A stretch of 64,000 bases of DNA from the NCBI RefSeq assembly GCF_003217155.1, contig NZ_QJSU01000004.1:124001-188000 (forward strand), given 5' to 3'. Source of the stretch: Psychrobacter fozii (GTDB taxonomy: Bacteria; Pseudomonadota; Gammaproteobacteria; Pseudomonadales; Moraxellaceae). The position numbers and the translations under genes are program-made. Below, in pieces: positions 26,976 through 35,595 of the stretch. Under the pieces are notes generated by a model. It searched no databases. It had not been told where the DNA came from and worked only from the letters and a program-made list of their open reading frames with translations. The first letter of the stretch is position 1. Each line of letters begins with the position of its first letter.

Positions 26976-28232
26976 GTGACAACGTTAAGAGTTCAACCCG
27001 TAAACGAGGCGCGAGATCCAATCGTAAGAGACAGTCTTCGCTTGAATGATCCACAAAAGATGCTGGTAGCAGGCGGCGCCATTGTGAGCTTTCTCATGCT
27101 GGTCTATTTGCTAGATACGCAACATATTTCTCAGTCACTATTGCTCGGCATTGGCTTGCTGTTGGGCTATACCCTCTTTCATGCTCGCTTCGGTTTTACC
27201 TCTGCATTTAGGCGGTTAATGTCAGTCGGTAATGGACAAGCGATGCGCTCACACATGCTGATGCTGGCCATTGCTGTGACGCTGTTTGCCCCTATTCTAG
27301 CCTTTGGTACGACCATTTTTGGTGGACCAGTCGCAGGTTATGTCGCGCCAATCGGTGTGAGTCTCTTCGTTGGCGCATTCGTCTTCGGTATTGGTATGCA
27401 GCTTGGTGGCGGCTGTGCTTCTGGTACTCTCTATGCAGTCGGTGGTGGCCGCTCAGTGATGTTCATCACGTTTATCTTCTTTATCGTTGGTGCCACTATT
27501 GGTGCTTACCATCTGCCATTTTGGACAGAAGAGCTGCCGAGCTTTGAGCCGTTTTCTTTAGCTACCTCTACCGGTCTTGGTTACAGCGGTGCTTGGATGG
27601 TCTCTTTGGCGCTTTTTGCTGTAATCGCATGGATAACTTTGGTCGTTGAAAAAAGAACCAAAGCCCCTAAAATGGCGCCTGTTCCTTCTGAAAAAGGCTG
27701 GAAACGTATTTTCCGTGGTTCTTGGCCGCTATTTGCAGCAGCGATTGTACTGGGTGTACTGAATGCATTAACGCTAGCAACACGTGGTCAGCCTTGGGGT
27801 ATCACATCTGCATTTTCATTATGGGGATCTAAAATTGCGAGTGCTTTTGGGGTTGATGTCGCGAGTTGGGGCTATTGGCAAGGCGCAAACGCAGCAGCGC
27901 TAAATGCGTCTATATTTGCTGATTCAACGACGGTACTAAACATCGGTATCATTATTGGCGCTTTCATTGCGTCAGCGGCTGGTGGCTTATTCAAATTTAC
28001 GACCATTACTAAAGGCAACTTTGCAGCTTCAGTAATTGGTGGTTTGATGATGGGTTATGGCGCACGTCTAGCATTTGGTTGCAATATCGGTGCTTATTTT
28101 GGTGGTATCGCTTCTTTTAGCTTACACGGCTATATCTGGGGCATACTCGCGATGGCTGGCACGTTCTTGGCTCTGTATTTGCGTCCTTTATTCGGCTTGT
28201 CAGTGCCAAAGTCTAGCGACTCAGTCTGTTGA
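26976..28232 (+). CDS. YeeE/YedE-family sulfur-compound transporter
   Basis: 418-residue integral membrane protein made of two homologous YeeE/YedE halves. Each half carries the conserved cysteine motif of the family: GMQLGGGCASGTLYAVGGG (about 137-155) and RLAFGCNIGAYFGGIASF (about 363-380). Characterised members carry thiosulfate by passing it between membrane cysteines. The start is a GTG at 26976 with GAGGAG upstream. No tusA/yeeD-like sulfur carrier gene is next to it, unlike many family members. The gene stop overlaps the first base of the second 110 bp repeat copy. Confidence 0.88.
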   Translation: MTTLRVQPVNEARDPIVRDSLRLNDPQKMLVAGGAIVSFLMLVYLLDTQHISQSLLLGIGLLLGYTLFHARFGFTSAFRRLMSVGNGQAMRSHMLMLAIAVTLFAPILAFGTTIFGGPVAGYVAPIGVSLFVGAFVFGIGMQLGGGCASGTLYAVGGGRSVMFITFIFFIVGATIGAYHLPFWTEELPSFEPFSLATSTGLGYSGAWMVSLALFAVIAWITLVVEKRTKAPKMAPVPSEKGWKRIFRGSWPLFAAAIVLGVLNALTLATRGQPWGITSAFSLWGSKIASAFGVDVASWGYWQGANAAALNASIFADSTTVLNIGIIIGAFIASAAGGLFKFTTITKGNFAASVIGGLMMGYGARLAFGCNIGAYFGGIASFSLHGYIWGILAMAGTFLALYLRPLFGLSVPKSSDSVC

Positions 28233-28341
28233 TATAGTCAATCCTCTATAAAAGAGTGACAGCGTTAATCTCGCTTGAAGTATCACAGTTACATCTGCAC
28301 TCAATTGCCTTGACTCTCTTTTAAACTGAATCAACTATATA
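28232..28341 (-). repeat. 110-bp dispersed repeat, copy B (inverted relative to copy A)
   Basis: Same length as copy A at 8827-8936 and about 88% identical when reverse-complemented. It begins at the last base of the YeeE stop codon, in the same polarity relative to the preceding gene as copy A. ATATAGT and ACTATAT at the ends pair, and inside them AAAAGAG pairs with CTCTTTT. A terminator follows 22 bases later. Confidence 0.85.
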
Positions 28342-28363
28342 TAGACTTATTAATACTCAAATA

Positions 28364-28399
28364 AAAAAACAGCAGATTAAAATTAACCTGCTGTTTTTT
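28364..28399 (+). terminator. Terminator after YeeE
   Basis: AAAACAGCAG pairs with CTGCTGTTTT, with TTAA/TTAA inside after one mismatch, then a T run. It lies downstream of the repeat, so the repeat should be transcribed as 3'UTR. Confidence 0.88.
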
Positions 28400-28456
28400 G
28401 TTATATAAAGCATATTGCGTTACTCAGACAACACTCATTTCACCATCACTACTTTT

Positions 28457-29362
28457 CTAGCTATCACTGCTCTGCGTACTACGGGCAATCACTAATGCCA
28501 TACGTCCCGTGGCTGGCTGCTGCAAATGTGTCTGACGACGATACGAGTAATAACGACTGTCGGCATAACTACAGTCTACAGGTAAGTCATTAATGACCGT
28601 CACGCCAGCAGTCTCTAACTGCATAGCTGCAAGCTTTGGTAGATCCAGCTTAATTTTTTCATCTTGAGATGGTATAGAAAAGAGCGCCACAAAATCATCG
28701 AGTTGTGTCTCTGACAGTGCTTGGTTTTCTTTGCACCCTGCTAATAGCTTGTCGCGGACGTCTGTATTCACCTCATAATTCGCCTGACTAATACAAACAC
28801 CAATCCAAGCTTGAATCGGCATCGTACTATCAAACCTATTCACTGTTTTTTTGATAACACCGCAAGCTAAGCCTTGCCAGCCTGCATGAATCGCGGCTAT
28901 CTGTCCTGTCGCTGGCTGGTACAAAACAATCGGCACACAGTCAGCCGTCATTATGGCCAGTCCGATACCTTGTTGCTGACTAACCATCGCATCAGCTGCT
29001 ACGGGTGTCATACTGAGCGTGGTGGCATCGACATTGTGAACGTTATTACCATGGACTTGACTGACCCAATGCAAACGTTTAATTGGCACGTATTGAAAGC
29101 GCTTTGATGCTAAAAATCTTTCATTGATGCCAGACAGTAGACACATACGATTGTGTAATACCTTTGCCGCATCATCATTGACATGCAAACCTAAGTTCAG
29201 CTCACCATAATTCGCCTGACCTACTTGAAAATCTGCTGTCTGTTCTGCAGGTTGACTGGTTGAGTCAAGCTCATTGAGCACATCGGTCAAAAAAGCCGCC
29301 GTTTGAAAAACAACAACATCATCAATTTGCGCTAGCAATGTCATAGGAATCTTATTAATCAT
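28457..29362 (-). CDS. pgeF: Multicopper-oxidase-like purine nucleoside phosphorylase YfiH/PgeF
   Basis: 301 residues of the YfiH/LACC1 family. The zinc-binding and catalytic signatures are LHWVSQVHGNNV, the cysteine in MTADCVPIVLYQ and the histidine in AIHAGWQGL. Members act on purine nucleosides (phosphorylase/deaminase activity) and have been linked to peptidoglycan editing. It is transcribed after rluD on the minus strand, a conserved neighbour in many proteobacteria. The start has GGTAGG upstream. The N-terminal 40 residues are poorly conserved and include a stretch rich in Q and T. Confidence 0.92.
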   Translation of the reverse strand: MINKIPMTLLAQIDDVVVFQTAAFLTDVLNELDSTSQPAEQTADFQVGQANYGELNLGLHVNDDAAKVLHNRMCLLSGINERFLASKRFQYVPIKRLHWVSQVHGNNVHNVDATTLSMTPVAADAMVSQQQGIGLAIMTADCVPIVLYQPATGQIAAIHAGWQGLACGVIKKTVNRFDSTMPIQAWIGVCISQANYEVNTDVRDKLLAGCKENQALSETQLDDFVALFSIPSQDEKIKLDLPKLAAMQLETAGVTVINDLPVDCSYADSRYYSYRRQTHLQQPATGRMALVIARSTQSSDS

Positions 29363-29592
29363 GACTGAGACCTACCATCTTAATGAATCATGTATATGTG
29401 GCTGACAATATTTCAATACTTGGTTTTATAGTTAGTTCTATAGCTTATATAGCGTAGATAATAAAGAGTCAGATTTATGTCAGGCTAGTGTCGTCTACTG
29501 TTTGTAGTACTTTCACTCGCCTGTCTAGCCTCTTCTGAATTCTAAACCATATTGAACACACGATACTTTACACAACTACTCTGAATAATTGC

Positions 29593-30852
29593 TTATTCAG
29601 CATCATAACCATCACTAAGCACGGCTATGAGTTGTTGCATATCTTCAGGCAGCGGCGTGTTGACTTCCATATCTTCACCTGTCGTTGGATGTACAAAACC
29701 TAGCGTATAGGCATGCAAGGCTTGGCGCGGGAAGTTGTTAATCGTTTGACGCTGCGCTTCTGTGAGACCGGCTCGCAATTGACGACGACCACCATAAACG
29801 CGGTCACCCACTATCGGATAGGTAATATGGCTTAAATGCACACGAATCTGGTGAGTACGACCCGTCTCCAGTCCTACATCTAATAGACAGTAGTTACCAT
29901 TAAGCGGTGTCACATTTAATAGATGAGTGACGGCCTCACGTCCTGCTGTCATCACAGTCATTTTGGTACGTTGATTGCGGTGACGACCGATTGGTGCGTC
30001 AATATGACGATGGCGCGTTAGGCTTGCCTTATCACCTGCCACCACACACTGATAGTGGCGATAGACTGACTTGTCTTTTAGTTGCTCCATCAGTGCCATC
30101 TGAGCAGGTTTGGTTTTGCCGATAAGCAACAGTCCAGAAGTATCTTTATCAATTCGATGCACCAGACCTGCACGTGGCAGATGGTGCTGCTGTGGATAGT
30201 GATACAGTAACGCATTGACCAACGTACCCGTCTGATTGCCAGCACCAGGATGCACGACCATGCCAACAGGCTTATTGATAACCAATACGTCGTCATCTTC
30301 ATAGACGACATCGATGTCTATATTTTCTGGTTGGTCTTCACTATGCTGCTCTAACGTTGTCGATAGATGCAACACATCATCAGCTTTGACACGAACCTTT
30401 GGTTTTTGCACACTACCGTTATAGAGTAAGCTACCGTCAGTGATCCAGCCTTGTATCTGCACACGCGAGAAGTCTTTGAATGCTAGCGAGGCAACCTTAT
30501 CGATACGCAGACCTGACTGATCTTCTGTGACAGTATGGGTCAACTCTATCGCTACTGGGACGGCTGGACCCGAAACTGAAGACTCATCATCATCGCTATC
30601 GTCAATGTCGCTATCATCAATATCACCATCATCGATGTCATCTGCATCACTGTCCGGTAGCATCACTTCTTCTGAAATCGCATCATCATGCAATTGCTCA
30701 TCAAGCGCTGGCTGATTGTCGTCAAGTAACTCACTATTTTTTAAAACGTCATTTGTCATCGGTGACTCTTGTGCTGATGAATCAGTATCTAACGATTGAT
30801 TCGGTGGTAAATGGGTGGTTATAGCATTATTATTCATAATAAATTGATACAT
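29593..30852 (-). CDS. rluD: 23S rRNA pseudouridine synthase RluD with acidic N-terminal extension
   Basis: Makes the conserved pseudouridines in helix 69 of 23S rRNA. An S4 domain (about 115-170, LRIDKVASLAFKDFSRVQIQ) precedes the synthase domain with the catalytic aspartate in HRIDKDTSGLLLIGKT and the C-terminal ETGRTHQIRVHL. The length is 419 residues against about 325 in E. coli. The excess is a disordered N-terminus with a dense acidic run of D, S and I (66-91). The stop codon is inside a perfect hairpin, CTGAATAA-GCAA-TTATTCAG on the minus strand. It is divergent from bamD, the usual arrangement. Confidence 0.95.
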   Translation of the reverse strand: MYQFIMNNNAITTHLPPNQSLDTDSSAQESPMTNDVLKNSELLDDNQPALDEQLHDDAISEEVMLPDSDADDIDDGDIDDSDIDDSDDDESSVSGPAVPVAIELTHTVTEDQSGLRIDKVASLAFKDFSRVQIQGWITDGSLLYNGSVQKPKVRVKADDVLHLSTTLEQHSEDQPENIDIDVVYEDDDVLVINKPVGMVVHPGAGNQTGTLVNALLYHYPQQHHLPRAGLVHRIDKDTSGLLLIGKTKPAQMALMEQLKDKSVYRHYQCVVAGDKASLTRHRHIDAPIGRHRNQRTKMTVMTAGREAVTHLLNVTPLNGNYCLLDVGLETGRTHQIRVHLSHITYPIVGDRVYGGRRQLRAGLTEAQRQTINNFPRQALHAYTLGFVHPTTGEDMEVNTPLPEDMQQLIAVLSDGYDAE

Positions 30853-31482
30853 AGCAAAGCGCCTAACCTCATTCTGTCAGGCAACTTTTTGAAAATTTTA
30901 CAAAAAATCAGACTGCCGGTCACGTATTTATTGCTTATCATAATAGCAATCATCGTCAAAAAAATCGGCAGCAATATCGCGATAGTGTACCATGCCGAGT
31001 GCTTAAGCCCTATAGAAGCTGCTCGTTATCTGTCATTTTTGATGATAACTTATAAACACTCAGTATCATCGGTTAACTCTCTAAAATATGACATTGCTGT
31101 AATTTACTGTATATTTATCGGTATCAGCGACATTCGATATCGCTCGTGATAGCCGCTCATGCTAAAATGCCGAACTGAAATCAGATATTATGTGGCTTTT
31201 TGCTAGCCGTATTGCCAGCCATATCATAGATACTAGCACTATAAGTACTGAGGCTCGGCAACCATGACCTGACTTAGATCTTGCAAAAACAATCTTTGCC
31301 ACTGTCATGGTCGAATATCCAATACGATAGATTGCACATATCGAAAAAATAGACGAAGCAAACGTTATTCTATAAAGTATGACTATGTTTTGCTGTATGC
31401 TATTGCACTGAATTAAAAAATAACGTTTTTATTAGGGTCTATTAAGCCCATACACCATTACAATAAACTGCATTCAATAAAA
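30853..31482. other. Intergenic region between rluD and bamD
   Basis: About 630 bases before the structured segment at 31483. A 112-codon plus-strand ORF (30811-31149) overlaps rluD antisense, lacks a ribosome binding site and resembles no protein; I do not call it. Promoters for rluD and bamD should be here. Confidence 0.4.
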
Positions 31483-31563
31483 ACCATGTTGATGGTGAGG
31501 CTGCTCGACGATGAGTATTCTTGATACTAGACAGTTAGCGGATGCCTCAAAGCATCGTTTTTT
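31483..31563 (+). ncRNA. Candidate structured RNA with three hairpins, upstream of bamD
   Basis: Three consecutive perfect five-base hairpins occur within 81 bases: ACCAT-GTTG-ATGGT (31483-31496), AGTAT-TCTTG-ATACT (31514-31528) and GATGC-CTCAAA-GCATC (31541-31556). The last is followed by G and T6. The final hairpin with its T run looks like an intrinsic terminator 67 bases before the bamD start, so this is either a small RNA or a bamD leader with an attenuator. The stems are short, so this is tentative. Confidence 0.4.
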
Positions 31564-31629
31564 ATTATTAACCTTTTATGTAGCATAATAGCGCTGCTGT
31601 TATTATGCGCCTCGTGTCGGAGAAGAAGT

Positions 31630-32721
31630 ATGCAAGCTGTTGGCAATACGTTTATCAAACTGTCCTCAATAACTCTACTTACGCTAAGTGTAAGCCTAGT
31701 CGGTTGTCAAACTTTCAAGAACCTGACTGGCGGTGCTGACGTCGATGCGGTAGAAACCGCTCAAAAATCAGAGCAAAGTTATTACAACGATGCCATCGAA
31801 CAGCTTGATAAGAGCCACCACACACAAGCTATCGAAGAATTGACCAACTTACGTACCTTTTACCCTACCGGGCAATATGCTGAACAAGCACTACTCGATA
31901 TGATGTACGCACAATATGAAGGCGGTAAATATGAAATGGCAGCGGCAAGCGCTGAACAGTTCATTCGTCTATACCCTTCTAATCCGCAAGTAAGCTACGC
32001 CTACTATGTGCGCGGTGTGGCAAACATGCAAGGATCATCAGAAGGCTTAAAACTGTTCAAAATGAACCAAGCCGAACGTGATACTGCTTATTTGCGTATT
32101 GCTTTTGCCAACTTCCAAGAGCTGGTTAATAAATACCCAAACAGCCCTTATACACCAGATGCTGCACAGCGCATGACTTTCATTTACAATCAGTTTGCTG
32201 AAAGCGAAATGAGTGCTGCCAACTGGTACATCGAGCGCGAAGCTTATGTCGCCGCTGCCAATCGTGCCAAATGGGTATTCCAGTACTATCCACTCAGTGA
32301 ATCCATTCCAAAAGCCCTTGCCACGCTAGCTTACAGCAATGAAAAGTTGGGTCTAACGGATTTGGCAAATGAGTACAAAACCCTATTACAGATTAATTAT
32401 CCAAGCTGGTTGACCAGTGATGGCAGTGTGAAACTAGAGACCAAACGTGATAGCACTTGGCTGAACAAAATCACCTTTGGTAAGCTTGGTCGTTCAAGCG
32501 TAGACGATGAGTCAGTAGCGTCAGGCAACTACAATGGTGCAACCAAAACACAGATGATTCGTAATGCTAGCCAGCTAAGATTGCCCAGCGCAAATGCTGC
32601 TTCTGCCAATGCGCCAGCAAGTAATGCTGCTCCTGCACGTGGTACAAATGGCAATCTGCAAAACAGTCAGCCACCACGCGGCATCACCCAACCAAACCAA
32701 GATGCGCCTATCATCCCATAG
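31630..32721 (+). CDS. bamD: Outer membrane assembly lipoprotein BamD (ComL)
   Basis: Essential lipoprotein of the BAM complex that folds outer-membrane beta-barrels. The signal peptide ends in the lipobox LVGC (C26). TPR-like repeats run from about 48 to 260, with SYYNDAIEQLDKSHHTQAI and QAERDTAYLRIAFANFQELV. E. coli BamD has 245 residues; here a further ~90 residues (about 272-363) form a low-complexity A/N/P/S/Q tail ending QDAPIIP. GGAGAAG lies just before the ATG. The stop codon is inside the first unit of a short tandem repeat. Confidence 0.95.
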   Translation: MQAVGNTFIKLSSITLLTLSVSLVGCQTFKNLTGGADVDAVETAQKSEQSYYNDAIEQLDKSHHTQAIEELTNLRTFYPTGQYAEQALLDMMYAQYEGGKYEMAAASAEQFIRLYPSNPQVSYAYYVRGVANMQGSSEGLKLFKMNQAERDTAYLRIAFANFQELVNKYPNSPYTPDAAQRMTFIYNQFAESEMSAANWYIEREAYVAAANRAKWVFQYYPLSESIPKALATLAYSNEKLGLTDLANEYKTLLQINYPSWLTSDGSVKLETKRDSTWLNKITFGKLGRSSVDDESVASGNYNGATKTQMIRNASQLRLPSANAASANAPASNAAPARGTNGNLQNSQPPRGITQPNQDAPIIP

Positions 32722-32762
32722 TCTGTCAATCCATAGTCGTTTCAACCACATTCTGTCAATGT
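32715..32762. repeat. Tandem repeat beginning at the bamD stop codon
   Basis: CCATAGTCTGTCAAT (32716-32730) contains the bamD stop TAG. It is followed by CCATAGTCGTTTCAAC (32731-32746) and CACATTCTGTCAATGT (32747-32762). Units 1 and 2 share CCATAGTC; units 1 and 3 share TCTGTCAAT. Confidence 0.75.
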
Positions 32763-32796
32763 GAATAATGAATGACTTAGAAGCTGTCTCATAAGA

Positions 32797-32829
32797 AATA
32801 AGGCCAACGCTCATGTTGGCCTTATTTTT
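32797..32829. terminator. Terminator between bamD and dnaG
   Basis: AATAAGGCCAAC pairs perfectly with GTTGGCCTTATT around GCTCAT, then T residues. It separates bamD from the dnaG-rpoD unit. Confidence 0.92.
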
Positions 32830-32927
32830 CTGTTTCTATTTATCTAATACTTTATCTACTGTCAGCTATTACTACTCGCTGATTTTGGATGCCCAACATA
32901 ATTGACCTATGGTAAACTGTTTTTTGT

Positions 32928-35117
32928 ATGAGCATTCCTAACCATATCCTTGAGCAACTAAATAGCCAAGCTGACTTAGTCAGTATTATTGGGCGTCATA
33001 CTACGCTCAAAAGAGCGGGTGGTGAGTTTAAGGGTTGCTGCCCTTTCCATGGTGAAAAATCACCCTCTTTTTATGTCAATCCACAAAAAAACATCTATCA
33101 CTGCTTTGGCTGTAGTGTCGGTGGCAATGCCATTAGCTTCTTACGTGATTATGAAAACCTCACCTTTATCGAAGCAGTCAATGAGCTATCCAAGCAAACG
33201 GGCATCGAAGTACCTAAAGAAGAGCGGCAAAACGTTAGCTATCAGCGTAGTGCACCCAAACCTGCTGTTCCTAAACCTACCACGCCCAAAACTAGTGCGC
33301 CTAAATCGAATTCACCGCAGTCTGTGCCTAGCTCAGCTGTCGACCAAAGCAACTTAAGTCAGAACAGCACAGACCAAGGCGGTGTAGAACAAGGCGGTAT
33401 AGAACCAAGCCATGTGGCACAGGCTAGTTATGATGATGCTCATAGCTACGACAATTATCCACCGCTAGATGCTTACGACTCTGCGCCTTATCCAACAGAT
33501 GCTTATGGTTCAGAGTATCCAGACGATACGAGCTACCCACCAGCTTGGCTCAGCGACAGCGATGAGACAATCAATCTACACGGTATGGATAATAGTGCCG
33601 ATGCTGATGGCAACCTATACGATCTGTTAGAGCAAATTCAGCAGTTTTATCAGAATAGTCTGACGACTCACCCTCATGCCAAACATTACTTTTTATCGCG
33701 CGGTATCACTGAAGATATCTTTGAAACGTTTGGCCTCGGCTATGCGCCATTTGGTTGGCAGCATCTTGAGCATCAGTTTCCGCAGGATATTGAAGGACTC
33801 AAAGCCTTGGGCTTAGTGCGCCAATCAGAGTCTGGACGCGATTATGATCTACTACGTGATCGAGTTATTTTCCCGATTAGAGACAATCAAGGTCGTACGA
33901 TTGGCTTCGGTGGTCGAGCACTAGATGATGAAGTAAAGCCTAAATACATCAACTCATCCGACTCGCCTGTTTTTCATAAGCAACATGTACTGTATGGCTA
34001 TTATGAATCTCGCCAGCAGCGCGCCAACGACTGGCTCGTGGTCGAAGGCTATATGGATGTCATCGCCCTCTATCAAGCGGGCATTTATGGTGCCATCGCG
34101 TCGATGGGCACAGCGATTAATGAAAGCCAAATATCACGATTACTGACCTTGAACCCAACGCTAACCTTGAGTTTCGATGGGGATAGTGCGGGACAAAAAG
34201 CCGCTTGGCGCACCCTAGAAGTTGCGCTACCTGTACTGGCCGATGACAAAGAATTACGGTTTTTAACCTTGCCGAACAATCATGACCCTGATACTTTTAT
34301 CAAAAGTCAGGGCGGTGATGCCATGCGTGCACAAATCGCCAATGCCATGCCTTTGTCGCAGTATATCTTTGCGTATTTAAGTGAGCGCTACGATCTGACC
34401 TTGGTAGAAGGTAAAGCCAAGCTCATGTCTCAAGTACGCGCATTGACCATGGCATTGCCCAAAGGCAGTAGTTTTAAGTATTTGCTTAACAATGACATTT
34501 ACCAAAAGCTGGGCGGCAAACGCAGTCAGAATATCGAAGCCAAGGATGCCCTGCTAGATTTTGATGGTGACATGACCATCAGTCAGCAGTTGCAGCTGTG
34601 CTTTTTGTTCCAACCACGCACCTTGCTCGAAGATCCCATTGAGTCGATTTGGCAACAGGCAGGTATCAGTGACTTACAACTGCCTGCACATATCAAACAA
34701 AAAGCTGCGAGCGATACCTTGCGGCCGCTTGCTTGGGAAGATTTGCAAGATACCGACCTACTAGATATTGTCAGTACGATTAAGCGTTGCTTAAGGTATT
34801 TACCAGCAGACGCTAACGCAGCGGCGCACTTTATATTGTCCAACGTGCGACCGATGACTCAAGAAACCCTCAGCCGTAGTTGGGGTGGGTTTTATAAAAC
34901 CTTGACGGCAAGAAATATTTTAAGCCTTGATGAATTGGTCGAAAACTTAGTCATGCAACTGCTCAAACTACATCTGCAAAAAAAGATGCAGGAGCTGATC
35001 AAAAATCCTGATCATATTAAGCTGGCGATTGTCCGTAAGCAATCACAGCTGTTAAATGACTGGCTACGTGCACAGCAAGCCGAGCAGTCAGCGCAAATGA
35101 CCACGGTTAAATCTTGA
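32928..35117 (+). CDS. dnaG: DNA primase with long linker after the zinc domain
   Basis: Synthesises RNA primers for replication. The CHC2 zinc domain has C38, H41, C59 and C62. The polymerase core has the EGYMDVIAL motif and the TOPRIM acidic SFDGDSAGQKAAWR; the C-terminal helicase-binding region follows. At 729 residues it exceeds E. coli DnaG (581) because of a ~120-residue insertion (about 105-228). That insertion starts with a P/K/T/S-rich stretch of PKPxxPKxx type and continues as a Q/S/G, then D/Y/P-rich acidic segment. It lies exactly between the zinc and polymerase domains, which move relative to each other. No rpsU precedes it; rpoD follows. Confidence 0.95.
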   Translation: MSIPNHILEQLNSQADLVSIIGRHTTLKRAGGEFKGCCPFHGEKSPSFYVNPQKNIYHCFGCSVGGNAISFLRDYENLTFIEAVNELSKQTGIEVPKEERQNVSYQRSAPKPAVPKPTTPKTSAPKSNSPQSVPSSAVDQSNLSQNSTDQGGVEQGGIEPSHVAQASYDDAHSYDNYPPLDAYDSAPYPTDAYGSEYPDDTSYPPAWLSDSDETINLHGMDNSADADGNLYDLLEQIQQFYQNSLTTHPHAKHYFLSRGITEDIFETFGLGYAPFGWQHLEHQFPQDIEGLKALGLVRQSESGRDYDLLRDRVIFPIRDNQGRTIGFGGRALDDEVKPKYINSSDSPVFHKQHVLYGYYESRQQRANDWLVVEGYMDVIALYQAGIYGAIASMGTAINESQISRLLTLNPTLTLSFDGDSAGQKAAWRTLEVALPVLADDKELRFLTLPNNHDPDTFIKSQGGDAMRAQIANAMPLSQYIFAYLSERYDLTLVEGKAKLMSQVRALTMALPKGSSFKYLLNNDIYQKLGGKRSQNIEAKDALLDFDGDMTISQQLQLCFLFQPRTLLEDPIESIWQQAGISDLQLPAHIKQKAASDTLRPLAWEDLQDTDLLDIVSTIKRCLRYLPADANAAAHFILSNVRPMTQETLSRSWGGFYKTLTARNILSLDELVENLVMQLLKLHLQKKMQELIKNPDHIKLAIVRKQSQLLNDWLRAQQAEQSAQMTTVKS

Positions 35118-35595
35118 CATTGACCTTCATTTTTGATGAATAAAATATCAACCCTTTAAAAATACAGTGGCTGCCCCCACTACTAATGATTATGCCGAGT
35201 AGTCAAAACCGAATCTAAAAGAATGTTAAACATTCAACTGATAGCAAATAATCAGTAGAAAATGATCGGTAAGTCTCACTGTCTCGTGCTTGATTACTGT
35301 GGTCTGTGTTAAACTATGCGGCTGTATATTTGCAGCATTGCTTAGCGAACTATCATAAGCACGCATCATCAGGCACAAATTTTAGGTATTATTTTTGAGT
35401 AGCAGTTTTCAACGAATGCTATTTTGAAGTCTTTTTTAATGTTTAGCTGTTTTTCAGCATTGTTATTGTAGTGTTTTGAGCCTTTATTCATATCCACTCA
35501 TTTTTGATATTATTGACAACCTCTACGCCATATTTTGATCAATCGACTGATAAGATCAACGCACCCAGCCAGCGATAGCGCGTCACGATATAAAA
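35118..35595. other. Intergenic region dnaG-rpoD
   Basis: 478 bases with no gene. GAATGTT-A-AACATTC (35221-35235) is a perfect 7-base palindrome about 100 bases after dnaG, a possible operator. TTGACA at 35513-35518 could be a -35 element for rpoD, but its -10 partner is poor. The remainder is AT-rich leader. Confidence 0.4.

Noticed and set aside
30811..31149. 112-codon plus-strand ORF between rluD and bamD
   Set aside because: Starts antisense inside rluD, has no ribosome binding site, and its hydrophobic stretch comes from AT-rich DNA; no family resemblance.
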